Source: CAXXOK01 sp963664595
GTDB taxonomy: Bacteria; Bacillota; Clostridia; Christensenellales; Aristaeellaceae
NCBI GenBank assembly: GCA_963664595.2
Contig: CAXXOK010000007.1
Span: 331,140-395,139 of the forward strand
DNA: 64,000 nucleotides
Direction: 5' to 3'
Shown here in pieces: positions 8,706 to 16,648 of the stretch. The position numbers and the translations under genes are program-made. The notes beneath the pieces are model-generated. The model was given only the letters and a program-made list of their open reading frames with translations. It did not search any database and was not told where the DNA came from. Every line of letters starts with the position of its first letter. Within the stretch, counting starts at the first letter, position 1.

Positions 8706-9779
8706 GTGATACTGTTCCAAAGCGATTATCAGGAAGCCGCGGACGCCAGAGTACTGCAAGCGCTGCAAGAAGCTGGTTCCCGGCAAATGCCAGGCTATGG
8801 CGACGACACCCTCACCCCGCAGGTAAAACAGCAGATCCGCACCCTATGCCAGGCCCCCGACGCTGACGTACACTTTTTTGTCGGCGGCACCCAGATCAAC
8901 CTCACCGTGATCGCCGCGGCACTGCGGCCGATGGAGGGCGTCATCAGCTCCGATCTTGGCCACATCAACGTGCACGAAACCGGCGCCATCGAAGCTACCG
9001 GCCACAAGGTGCTCACGCTTGCAAGCACAGACGGCAAGATAACCGCCCGGCAGATCCAAACCCTATATAACGAGCACATCAACGACGCGACCCATGAGCA
9101 TATGGTGCGTCCCGGCATGATCTACCTGAGCCACCCCACGGAGCTTGGCACGCTGTATTCGCGCGCCGAGCTGGACGCGATCCACGCCACCGCCGTGGCC
9201 TGCGGGCTGCGCCTGTATATCGACGGCGCGCGGCTTGCCTACGGTATGGCGGCGGAAGAAACCGTCGATCTTCCCTATCTGGCAAGCATCTGCGACGCGT
9301 TTTCGATCGGCGGCACCAAATGCGGCGCCCTGTTTGGCGAGGCGCTTGTGCTGGACCGGGCCGAGCATTGGCCGTATTTCCGCTACGCCATCAAGCAGCG
9401 CGGCGCGCTGCTGGCCAAGGGATGGCTGTTGGCCCTCCAGTTCCAGGTGCTGATGACAGACGGTTATTATACGGCGCTTGGCAAGCATGCCAACCAGAAC
9501 GCGCAGCGAATCAAGCGGGCGTTTCTGGACAAGGGGTATCCCCTGCTGTGCGATACCGCCGCCAACCAGATCTTCCCCATTCTGCCCAACGATATTTTGA
9601 AAAAACTGGAAGAAACATTTGCTTTTGCTTTTTGGCAGGCCGTAGGGCCGGACCAAACCGCCGTCCGTATCTGTGTGAGCGTAACCACGCCGCAGGAAAA
9701 TGTTACGGCTCTTCTCGGCGCAGTGCAAGCCCTTTCGCCGTCTACAGTCCTTGTTCATGAAGAAACGGTCGGAAAGTAA
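8706..9779 (+). CDS. Low-specificity L-threonine aldolase family protein
   Basis: PLP-dependent aldolase of the beta-eliminating lyase superfamily, predicted to split threonine or allo-threonine into glycine and acetaldehyde. The 357-residue product shows the fold-type I signature blocks: FVGGTQINLTVIAAAL near residue 58, HINVHETGAIEATGHKV, LYIDGARLAYG (aspartate that contacts the pyridine nitrogen) and SIGGTKCGALFGEALV with the Schiff-base lysine. It starts with GTG at 8706, 2 bp after yacL, with GGAAAGGAAG overlapping the yacL end, so it is translated from the same mRNA. Related enzymes in this group can act on other beta-hydroxy amino acids. Confidence 0.9.
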   Translation: MILFQSDYQEAADARVLQALQEAGSRQMPGYGDDTLTPQVKQQIRTLCQAPDADVHFFVGGTQINLTVIAAALRPMEGVISSDLGHINVHETGAIEATGHKVLTLASTDGKITARQIQTLYNEHINDATHEHMVRPGMIYLSHPTELGTLYSRAELDAIHATAVACGLRLYIDGARLAYGMAAEETVDLPYLASICDAFSIGGTKCGALFGEALVLDRAEHWPYFRYAIKQRGALLAKGWLLALQFQVLMTDGYYTALGKHANQNAQRIKRAFLDKGYPLLCDTAANQIFPILPNDILKKLEETFAFAFWQAVGPDQTAVRICVSVTTPQENVTALLGAVQALSPSTVLVHEETVGK

Positions 9780-9803
9780 TCTATTTTTCGTAAACCATCG
9801 AAA

Positions 9804-9850
9804 GATAGTTAAAAACTATCCTTGACAATGTAATAATTTTGTAATATTAT
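9804..9850 (+). promoter_or_regulatory. Strong promoter with overlapping palindromic operator
   Basis: TTGACA (9822-9827), 17 bp, TATTAT (9845-9850) form a near-consensus promoter for the secreted SH3b protein. Directly in front is a perfect inverted repeat GATAGTT aaa AACTATC (9804-9820), ending 1 bp before the -35 box. Its position suits a regulator site. It is not followed by a T-run, so it is not a convincing terminator. Confidence 0.75.
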
Positions 9851-9925
9851 CAGCCTGAGAGTTTATCTATTGCTTCATCATGTGATGATGGTGATGAAAT
9901 CATACGGAAACGGGGAGAAACCAGT

Positions 9926-12544
9926 ATGAAAATTATGGTGCACGGCGGAAATAAACTACGCAGAGGCATTTCGCTCCTGCTGATTATGAGCATGCTGATC
10001 CTCATGCTGCCCACAGTCTCCACGGCGGCAACAAACGGGGTTTACGGCAACTGCACGGTTACGGCCAGTAACGTCGTTATCCGGTCAAGCCCTGCAGGAT
10101 CCAGAACAGGATATTTTGCCCAGAAGGGAACCTATCCCATGATCGGCCCCGTTACCACGGTGGGCGGCGTAAACTGGTACAATATCCAAACCAGCTATAC
10201 CGCAGGCTATGTCAGCGGCAACTATGCCACGGCCAGCTACGGTACCGCCGGCATGCCCGCAACGAGCAAAACGTATGTGGACATCCTGTATGATACGGTT
10301 GTGCTCACCAAGGGCAGCGATCCGGCAAACCCCACGCTTGATGCCTCAACAAGCCTGCCGATAACGGTTACCAATCTGAAAGGTACCCTCGTGCAGCTGG
10401 TAAACGGTGATTCTCCCTATACCGCGAAAGCCGCAGGCGCTACGGAAGCTTCATCTTTTATCAATGTGTATTACAACAATGAAGTTTACCATACCCCCTA
10501 CGTCAACGCGTTCACCGACGGATTGATGTCGGAAGCAAACCTGGATGATTATATTACCGGCATCACCTGGAAACAGACCACGGCCGACCGCCGGGACAGC
10601 ACTGCGAAAGGCGACTATCTGACACACGCGATGCAGGCCGCCCTGTACGTGCTGGATTATTATAACGATTCCATCGACGGTTCCTTCGGCGCTAAAACCT
10701 CCACGGCTGTGATTGAGTATAAGAAGGATATGAATAAAGCCTTCGGCTATGGCTGGTCAGAAAATGACGTAATGGGCAATGTCTGTTACAAGGATCTTTT
10801 TGCCCAGGCGCTCGACAGGCTTAACTATCTGCGCACCACAAACGGACTTGGTACTTCCACCCCCACCACCACGACCACCATGGTCCAAACCACGGTGGAG
10901 AACCTGCGTATCCGCAAGTCCTATTCCTCCAGCTCCACCTATATCGGCATGATTCCCGCGACCGGAACCATCCTGACCTATACACGAACCTATGTCAGCG
11001 GCTCCGTTACCTGGTACTATATCCAGTATAACGGCATCTACGGCTGGGTAATGGGCACCTATGTGAACCCTTATACCGCTCCCACCGGCACAACGACTAC
11101 CACCCCCACAATCACCAATTACGGCAGTGTAACCATCACCAAAAACCTGGTCGCCATCCGTACCACCGCCAATGGCTCGCGTACCGGATACCATGTAAAC
11201 AAAGGTGATGTCTGCACAATGATCGGGCCGGCCGTGGAGGCGGGAAAATATACCTGGTACCATATCCGCACCGAGAACGGACGTACGGGCTATGTGCGCG
11301 GCGACTGTGCGGATGCCAATTTCGACAGCAGCGCCGGCATGCCGAAAACCACAATGAACTATGTACAGTTTTTATACGCCGACATGAAGGCCACGCTGGG
11401 CAATACCCCGCCCACAACCAATACGCCGGTGGATATACCCCAGAACACCGTATTGCAGTTGACCGGTGCAAGCTATAAGGTAAGCGATGTTGAGTATATC
11501 AACGTCTATTACAACAACGACATCTATTACACCCAATATACCAACTCCCTGACCAACGGCCTGATGACGTCCGATAATCTCAATAACTATATTATCAACA
11601 CCATTTGGGCACAGGGTCTCCCCAGCGGCAAAGTGGCCGGCAACGGCGCCGCGTACGCTTATCATACACGCAGCATCTATGTGCACGCGATCCAGGCCGC
11701 ACTCTATCAGCTGGGCTTTATGACGGATAAGGATACCTTTGACGGCAGCTTCGGCACGGTAACCGCCGCCGCAGTCAAAGCGTTCAAGAAAGCCTATAAC
11801 TTCACCACCGTTGATGAAATCATCGACACAAGCGACAGCATCACTCTGTTCTTAGCCGCAGCCGCAGCCCTGAAGGCCAAGCTGATCGCGGCTTCCGCAG
11901 ACACCGGCGACGGCACCGTTCTTTCCGCGGGTGATTTCGGCACGGTCAACACGGTGAAGAAGGGCTCCTGGTCTGAAATTGACGGCGGCGCCACCAGCCT
12001 GTTCCCCAAAGGCTCCGTAGCGTATGTCATGTCCGTGAAAACCAAGCAGGTATTCCGCCTGTACCGCTGGTCCGGCGCCAACCATGCCGACTGCGTACCC
12101 TATGATACCTCCGATACGGCAACCCTGTGTTCCGTTCTCGGTATGACGTACAATGCCGCTACTCCCTCCTCCAGCGAGCTTTCCCAGATCAAGGCGTCCG
12201 GCAATCAGGACTGGCCGGACTATACCTGGCCCAAAATGCGCTGGGGCGGTACCACCCTTGCCAATGCTTATAAAATCCCCGTATGGGTTAACCTGAACGG
12301 CACCGTGTACTGTGCCAGTATCTACGTGATCCCGCACGGCTTTACCGGCTCCAGCAGCTTCTCGCTTTCGAAGCTCAACGGATCGTACTTCTATGAGCGC
12401 AACAACACCTACGGCATGCTGTGTGTGCACTTCTACGGCAGCACCACCCACGCCTCGGGCAAGGTTGATTCTGAGCATAACTCAAACATCAGCTACGCGT
12501 ACAACCAAGCTGGCTCGTACTTCGGTTCCGGCAAGGTAAAGTAA
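9926..12544 (+). CDS. Secreted SH3b / peptidoglycan-binding repeat protein
   Basis: 872 residues with a signal peptide (LLLIMSMLILMLPTVSTAA, cleavage near residue 36). The body is a duplicated architecture. Residues ~38-105 hold a bacterial SH3 domain (VVIRSSPAGSRTGYF), a linker (GMPATSKTYVDILY) follows from 109, then NVYYNNEVYHTPY and a peptidoglycan-binding-1-like helix set (MQAALYVLDYY, IDGSFG). A second SH3 lies at ~318-380. The whole unit is then repeated from ~397 to 630 (VAIRTTANGSRTGYH, GMPKTTMNYVQFLY, NVYYNNDIYYTQY, IQAALYQLGF, FDGSFG). A T/P-rich hinge joins the halves. The last ~220 residues form an unrecognised domain (KQVFRLYRWSGANHADC, CVHFYGSTTH). It is probably bound to the cell wall; no catalytic motif is certain. 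The gene is monocistronic with a strong promoter. Confidence 0.85.
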   Translation: MKIMVHGGNKLRRGISLLLIMSMLILMLPTVSTAATNGVYGNCTVTASNVVIRSSPAGSRTGYFAQKGTYPMIGPVTTVGGVNWYNIQTSYTAGYVSGNYATASYGTAGMPATSKTYVDILYDTVVLTKGSDPANPTLDASTSLPITVTNLKGTLVQLVNGDSPYTAKAAGATEASSFINVYYNNEVYHTPYVNAFTDGLMSEANLDDYITGITWKQTTADRRDSTAKGDYLTHAMQAALYVLDYYNDSIDGSFGAKTSTAVIEYKKDMNKAFGYGWSENDVMGNVCYKDLFAQALDRLNYLRTTNGLGTSTPTTTTTMVQTTVENLRIRKSYSSSSTYIGMIPATGTILTYTRTYVSGSVTWYYIQYNGIYGWVMGTYVNPYTAPTGTTTTTPTITNYGSVTITKNLVAIRTTANGSRTGYHVNKGDVCTMIGPAVEAGKYTWYHIRTENGRTGYVRGDCADANFDSSAGMPKTTMNYVQFLYADMKATLGNTPPTTNTPVDIPQNTVLQLTGASYKVSDVEYINVYYNNDIYYTQYTNSLTNGLMTSDNLNNYIINTIWAQGLPSGKVAGNGAAYAYHTRSIYVHAIQAALYQLGFMTDKDTFDGSFGTVTAAAVKAFKKAYNFTTVDEIIDTSDSITLFLAAAAALKAKLIAASADTGDGTVLSAGDFGTVNTVKKGSWSEIDGGATSLFPKGSVAYVMSVKTKQVFRLYRWSGANHADCVPYDTSDTATLCSVLGMTYNAATPSSSELSQIKASGNQDWPDYTWPKMRWGGTTLANAYKIPVWVNLNGTVYCASIYVIPHGFTGSSSFSLSKLNGSYFYERNNTYGMLCVHFYGSTTHASGKVDSEHNSNISYAYNQAGSYFGSGKVK

Positions 12545-12560
12545 GGGTTCCTCGGGTTTA

Positions 12561-12603
12561 ACAGCCAATCAAAGCCCCGCAGCAATGCGGGGCTTCTGGC
12601 TGT
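12561..12603 (+). terminator. Terminator of the SH3b gene (first copy of a duplicated hairpin)
   Basis: AGCCCCGC agcaat GCGGGGCT (12573-12594), enclosed by an outer ACAGCCA/TGGCTGT pairing. A 24-bp copy of the inner hairpin with one mismatch reappears at 14112-14135, on the other side of a repeat element that is itself split by an IS. Confidence 0.8.
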
Positions 12604-12679
12604 CAAAAAAGAAGGGTCCAGGGCTGAAAGTCCTGGTCAGGGTGCAGGGGTGAAACCCTTGCCGGGGATTGGGGTGGAA

Positions 12680-14002
12680 TGTCAAGCCCAACATAGTTTA
12701 CACATTGTCCGAGGACATAGTTTACAACTTTTCAGTCAAGCGGGGATCGCCCTCTGCCAAATAGCATGTGCGGGATACCATTTTCTTTTCCCTCAAATCT
12801 ATCCGTCCGATCCGGAATTGTCGATAGAGCAGATTTACAAAACCATCTATCGATGAGGGCTTTACCGCAATACACTTGCCCCCGAACGAACAGCTGAGAA
12901 AGTAACGCTCTCCTCCATAGTGGATATACCCTTTCTTCTTAACCTCACGCAATTCACATTCCGTTCCATATTCCCAGTCCGTTATTCTCTCAGGGAAAAC
13001 GCGCGTGCTTGCCTGATAGTGCTCTGCCGGAGCATCCAGCCCCAGCGCATGATGCGGCCGCTTCTGATTGTAAAACTCCCGGTATTCCGTCCGCTGGCGG
13101 TCGGCATCAATTAGGTCGTACGGCACGTGATACTGTAGCCTTTCATCCTTGTAGGACCGGTTGAATTTCTCCGCTTTCCCCTGAGTCTGGGGATGATGCG
13201 GACGAATATGAATAGTCAGGATACCAAGCTCCATTAACCAGACCTCAAACGGGGTATATCCGCCGCTGTAATTTGTTCCCCAGGGGTTTCCGTTATCGCA
13301 AAGCAGCATCTGCGGTAATCCGTATTCCTTGAAAACCTTACGAAAACTCTCTTCTACGCCTTTGTGCTGTTCATTTGCTTTCGCATCGGCACACAGGCAG
13401 AACCGGCTGTGATCGTCGATGATCGACAAGGGGTGGCAACGTTCTCCGTTTTGCATCGCGAAGTTACCCTTGAAGTCGGTCTGCCACAGGATGTTCGGGG
13501 CTTCTTTTTCAAACCGTTTACATCGCGCAGCAGCCTGGCTTGCTTCCCGTGTGATGAGGTGATTGCGTTTCAGCACGGCATTGACGGTGCTGACACAGGG
13601 CAGCTTCGTATAGCCCTGGTTGCTTAGCATCCGATGGATCTTTTTGGCGCCGATCGCAGGTTCTTTCTGTCTCGCTTCTACAATTATGGCTTCAGTCTCT
13701 GCGCTGAGCTTATTCGGGGTGTGGAACGGCGCCTTGCTTCGGTCCCTCATCCCTTCTCCGGCTTGATGCCGTTTGATCCACTTGTCTCCTGTTGGCCTGC
13801 TTATTCCGTATTCACGGCACAGAGCGCTCTTGTTCTTCTCCCCGGCCAGCGCTCTTTTGACAAACTCAGCCCGATTCATTTCCACAGTTCTCTCTTCCCA
13901 AGGCATGGCCACCAATCCCTTGCGTTTTCATGCCTCTATTTTATTCGAAAACTGTAAATCATGTCCTCGGACTTTCTGTAAACCATGTTACTAGTCTATA
14001 CA
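12680..14002 (-). mobile_element. IS481-family insertion sequence, intact
   Basis: The 1,323-bp element begins TGTCAAGCC and ends CTATACA. Subterminal inverted repeats share ACATAGTTTACA/ACATGGTTTACA and GTCCGAGGACAT (itself a palindrome) followed by a second TTTACA. The 5-bp target duplication TGGAA is at 12675-12679 and 14003-14007. It interrupts repeat copy A inside GGGGTGGAACCCC, so the insertion is younger than the repeat. It carries a single transposase gene on the minus strand. Confidence 0.9.
12722..13915 (-). CDS. IS481-family DDE transposase
   Basis: 397 residues. The N-terminus has a helix-turn-helix (KSALCREYGISRPTGDKWIKRH) and a second HTH-like segment. The integrase catalytic core follows, with DDE residues visible in WQTDFKGNF, LLCDNGNPWG and HPQTQGKAEKFNRSYKDE. 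The C-terminus has the rve-3-like FYNQKRPHHALGLDAPAEHYQ. Length and motif order fit the IS481 family. The gene fills the IS and is intact, so the element may be active. The start at 13915 is one of several nearby methionines. Confidence 0.92.
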   Translation of the reverse strand: MVAMPWEERTVEMNRAEFVKRALAGEKNKSALCREYGISRPTGDKWIKRHQAGEGMRDRSKAPFHTPNKLSAETEAIIVEARQKEPAIGAKKIHRMLSNQGYTKLPCVSTVNAVLKRNHLITREASQAAARCKRFEKEAPNILWQTDFKGNFAMQNGERCHPLSIIDDHSRFCLCADAKANEQHKGVEESFRKVFKEYGLPQMLLCDNGNPWGTNYSGGYTPFEVWLMELGILTIHIRPHHPQTQGKAEKFNRSYKDERLQYHVPYDLIDADRQRTEYREFYNQKRPHHALGLDAPAEHYQASTRVFPERITDWEYGTECELREVKKKGYIHYGGERYFLSCSFGGKCIAVKPSSIDGFVNLLYRQFRIGRIDLREKKMVSRTCYLAEGDPRLTEKL

Positions 14003-14111
14003 TGGAACCCCAAAGGCTTGCGTAACAACAAAGGTGTAAGCGAGCAAACAGCGCCCAAGGCGCTATGAAGCGAGCGGCGATAACGACCCGAAGAGGTTCT
14101 TTGACAAGCTG

Positions 14112-14140
14112 AAGCACCGCAGCAATGCGGGGCTTTTCTT
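14112..14140 (+). terminator. Second copy of the SH3b terminator hairpin
   Basis: AAGCACCGC agcaat GCGGGGCTT is followed by TTCTTT. It matches the hairpin at 12572-12595 with one mismatch, and lies at the right edge of repeat copy A. Confidence 0.75.
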
Positions 14141-14297
14141 TACTCCAGAATGCCAACAGGTGAGCCCTGTCCGAGGCCCTGGTCAGGGTGCAGGGCTTAT
14201 CCCTGCATTTCAACACATGGATACTGCGCGTGGACAGCGCTGCAGGCTCTGTGATGCGATCGTCAATAACGCCCTCCATCGTTTCTTTGATAAGCTA
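14141..14297 (+). repeat. Diverged relative of the terminator-nested repeat
   Basis: The segment keeps recognisable pieces of the repeat in order: GGCCCTGGTCAGGGTGCAGGG (14173-14193), CCCTGC, CAGCGCTGCAGG, GCGATCGTCAATAACG and TTTCTTTGATAAGC at the end. Between these it has drifted. It sits directly next to copy A and is probably an older copy. I saw no flanking hairpin duplication for it. Confidence 0.5.
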
Positions 14298-14492
14298 CGC
14301 CTTGCAAACGTACAATGCCTTCCGCGGTAATATGAGCGTCTGCTTTGCCGACACTCAAATATCAAGGGGATTATTATTGAGCAACACGCTTCGCTCATTG
14401 TTTCTTGGTATCGGCTTCGCCGCTCTGCCGGAGCATTCGCTACAACCCCGTAGACCCAATCCATGCCTCCAATGCGCAGCGATGTTGCTTTT
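14298..14492. other. Non-coding stretch, no gene seen
   Basis: Holds short inverted words (AGCAACACGCTTCGCTCATTG, TCGGCTTCGCCGCTCTGCCGGAG) resembling decayed repeat material. No ribosome site with a convincing reading frame was found on either strand. Confidence 0.4.
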
Positions 14493-14531
14493 AACAGGCA
14501 AATGCCCCGCGGTGCGGGGCATTTGCCTGTT
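14493..14531. terminator. Long perfect hairpin downstream of the glnA-ANTAR operon
   Basis: An 18-bp perfect stem (AACAGGCAAATGCCCCGC, loop GGT, and its complement). There is no good T-run on either strand. It lies 200 bp beyond the ANTAR stop, so it may be a terminator for the minus-strand operon or a boundary structure. The 14532-14729 stretch beside it shows nothing recognisable. Confidence 0.5.
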
Positions 14532-14729
14532 ATATTGAATTGCAGTTTTTAAATTTTCTAAGTAAGCGATGAATAAAGCGCTTGTGCGATGGGGCGCTAG
14601 CTTTGCATCAGATCGAGGATTGCGGAACCTGAAGCAGTAGCAACACTACATCGAAACATCGACGTTTCTCAAACCTAAGCTGGCGAAAGGATAGCGCGGC
14701 AGTTTGCAAGGGATTTATTCAGTGTTTGT

Positions 14730-15299
14730 CTAGAGTTCAAACCTTTCCAGCACCTTTTTCGCTACTCGTACGCGCGACATGCGGCTGTCCATGGCTTCCT
14801 TTTCCAGTACGCGGTGCGCTTCTTCTTCGGTGATGCGCATATGCTCTATCAGCAGGCACTTGGCGCGGTCAATCACCTTCAGCTCCTCGTACCGGGTTTG
14901 CATGCGCTCGGTCTGCTCCTTGTAGATCAGCAGGCGGTTGCGGCACGCGATGCCCACTTTGATGGTTTGCTCAAACAGAAGCTGATTTACGGGCTTGGTC
15001 ACAATCAACACCCCGGCGTTCATCGCCGTATCCGCAATCAACGGCGCCATCTCGGTTTTCACCAGCAGCACGACCGCCGCGGTGGTATTGCGCGCCAAAT
15101 CGATCGCCAGTTCCAGACCGGATTCATCCTGCAGGGGTGCATTAATCAAAGCAAGCGAAAACAAATCTCCGCTTGCCTTGCGGCGTGCCTGCGCCGCACC
15201 GGTTGCAGGCTCAATTTCGCCGATGCACATGGCGCTGAGCCACTCCATCAGCTTACCCTGCCCTTTTGCAGCTACCAGTAAGTTGCGCTCCTGCGTCAA
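14730..15299 (-). CDS. ANTAR-domain response regulator linked to glutamine synthetase
   Basis: 189 residues. The first ~120 form a receiver-like domain (SLALINAPLQDESGLELAIDLA, VVLLVKTEMAP, GVLIVTKPVNQLLFEQTI) in which the usual phospho-acceptor aspartate is not obvious. The C-terminal ~55 residues are an ANTAR RNA-binding domain (ELKVIDRAKCLLIEHMRITEEEAHRVLEKEAMDSR). ANTAR proteins bind paired hexaloop hairpins and prevent termination. In Clostridia such a gene usually follows glnA, as here, with a 21-bp gap, and is thought to adjust nitrogen metabolism. The start is TTG at 15299, behind TAGGAG. A close ANTAR target hairpin pair was not identified in the short gap before glnA. Confidence 0.88.
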   Translation of the reverse strand: MTQERNLLVAAKGQGKLMEWLSAMCIGEIEPATGAAQARRKASGDLFSLALINAPLQDESGLELAIDLARNTTAAVVLLVKTEMAPLIADTAMNAGVLIVTKPVNQLLFEQTIKVGIACRNRLLIYKEQTERMQTRYEELKVIDRAKCLLIEHMRITEEEAHRVLEKEAMDSRMSRVRVAKKVLERFEL

Positions 15300-15320
15300 A
15301 ATTCAAGCTCTCCTATTCCG

Positions 15321-16604
15321 TTAAAAGCACTGAAACTGCTCGTTGAACAACCCGGTTTTATCCTGACGGTCGAGCAGCAGCATTTCTTCGGCATGGTACA
15401 GGAAAGCGTCCAATACGCTCTTGGGTAATAACCGTTTGATGAAATCACTGTTTTTGGCCGCCGTAATGGCGTCGCTCAGAGATTCAGGAAGCATGGGCAT
15501 ATCCTCAAAGCCTTTGGCGGTTACGGGATCAGGCAGTGTTTCCCCTTTTTCAATGCCTTCCAGCGCCGCATGGATGATCAGCGCATAGGCAAGGTACGCG
15601 TTGCTCAGGCTATCCGCGCTGGCAATTTGCATATGCGCAAAGTGGTGCTGGGGAAGCGGCACCCGGACGGCGTTGAGGTTGTGCTGGTACGACCAGCAAA
15701 TGCGGTTTGGCGATTCTCCATCCGTCAGCCGGTCATAGCTGTTGGGAATGGGGTTCAGAAACAGCGTCAGATCGGCCAGGCGGTTCAGCACGCCCGCCAT
15801 GGCGGCTTTCGCTTCCGGTGAAAGCTCCCCGTCTTCCATCTGGAACAGGTTTTTGCGTTCCTTAAAAAGCGCGAAATCCACTTTGAACGCGCTGCCAAAC
15901 TCGTTCATCAGCGGCTTGGGCATAAAGGACGCGCACAGGCCGTAACGCGTGGCAATCGTACGGACGGCGTTGTGGAACGCCACCAGATGATCGGCTCCGG
16001 TCAGAGGATCGGCGCGGTGGAAATCGATTTCGTTCTGCCCCGGACCACGCTCATGATGGCTTACCTCCGGGCGGATGTTCATGGACAGCAGCGTGAGGCA
16101 GATTTCCCGGCGCACATCCTCCCCGCGGTCCAGCGGCGCGACATCCAGATAGCTGCCGTTATCCTGTGGTTTGTTGGTAATAAGGCCCTGTTCATCGGCT
16201 TCAAAAAGGTAAAACTCGCATTCGGCGCCGATGCGGATGGAGTAGCCGCGATTGTTGGCAAGCTCCTTGGCCTTGCGCAGAATGCTGCGCGTATCGCCCT
16301 CGTAGGGCTGCCCGTCCGCGGTTACCACATCGCAGATCAGGCGGCATACACGGCTGGCCTGCGGACGCCACGGAAGGATACTCAGCGTGTCCGGATCGGG
16401 GCGCAGGAGAAGCTCTCCTTTCTCGCTGGCTTGAAAACCGTCCACCGCCGCCGCGTCAAATGGAATGCCATGCTCAAATGCCTCGGAAAGCATCTCCGGC
16501 TGGATGGCAATGTTTTTCAGCTTGCCAAACAGATCCGGAAACGCAAGCCGGACAAATTTCACATCATTCTCTTCCAAAAAGTCCATTACTTCTTGCGCAA
16601 GCAT
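15321..16604 (-). CDS. glnA: Glutamine synthetase, type I
   Basis: Makes glutamine from glutamate, ammonia and ATP. The 427-residue product shows the GS signatures: FVRLAFPDLFGKLKNIAI near the N-terminus, GAECEFYLFE (metal-binding glutamates), EVSHHERGPGQNEIDF (GPGQ block), FMPKPLMNEFGSAFKVDF and RICWSYQHNLNAVRVPLP. The length is slightly shorter than the 440-470 typical of GSI-alpha. The usual C-terminal adenylylation tyrosine region is not apparent, as in other Firmicutes. ATG at 16604 has GGGAGGG upstream. It lies in a minus-strand operon after xpaC and telA and before the ANTAR regulator. Confidence 0.93.
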   Translation of the reverse strand: MLAQEVMDFLEENDVKFVRLAFPDLFGKLKNIAIQPEMLSEAFEHGIPFDAAAVDGFQASEKGELLLRPDPDTLSILPWRPQASRVCRLICDVVTADGQPYEGDTRSILRKAKELANNRGYSIRIGAECEFYLFEADEQGLITNKPQDNGSYLDVAPLDRGEDVRREICLTLLSMNIRPEVSHHERGPGQNEIDFHRADPLTGADHLVAFHNAVRTIATRYGLCASFMPKPLMNEFGSAFKVDFALFKERKNLFQMEDGELSPEAKAAMAGVLNRLADLTLFLNPIPNSYDRLTDGESPNRICWSYQHNLNAVRVPLPQHHFAHMQIASADSLSNAYLAYALIIHAALEGIEKGETLPDPVTAKGFEDMPMLPESLSDAITAAKNSDFIKRLLPKSVLDAFLYHAEEMLLLDRQDKTGLFNEQFQCF

Positions 16605-16648
16605 TGGATCCCTCCCGTTGTCTGTACATTCGGTCCGCTTCCGCAGGG

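Larger units (their letters stand above)
12596..14111 (+). repeat. Terminator-nested repeat, copy A (split by IS)
   Basis: Two halves (12596-12679 and 14008-14111) join into a ~188-bp element once the IS and its 5-bp target duplication are removed. The left half contains AAGAAGGGTCC, a CCAGGGC/GTCCTGG hairpin and a GCAGGGGT/ACCCTTGC hairpin. The right half has AACCCCAAAGGCTTGCG, the AGCGCC/GGCGCT hairpin between two AAGCGAGC words, and GAGGTTCTTTGACAAGCTG. Ends are imperfect inverted repeats (CTGGCTGTCAAAAAAGAA against CAGCTTGTCAAAGAACC). Both sides carry the same terminator hairpin. Other copies lie at 29068, 36942, 51219 and twice after dnaA. Confidence 0.85.

Noticed and set aside
12722..14002. 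CRISPR array or multi-repeat region near the 12-14 kb repeats
   Set aside because: The repeats here are dispersed, long and structured, with no regular spacer pattern and no cas genes. The segment is explained by one IS and one split repeat.
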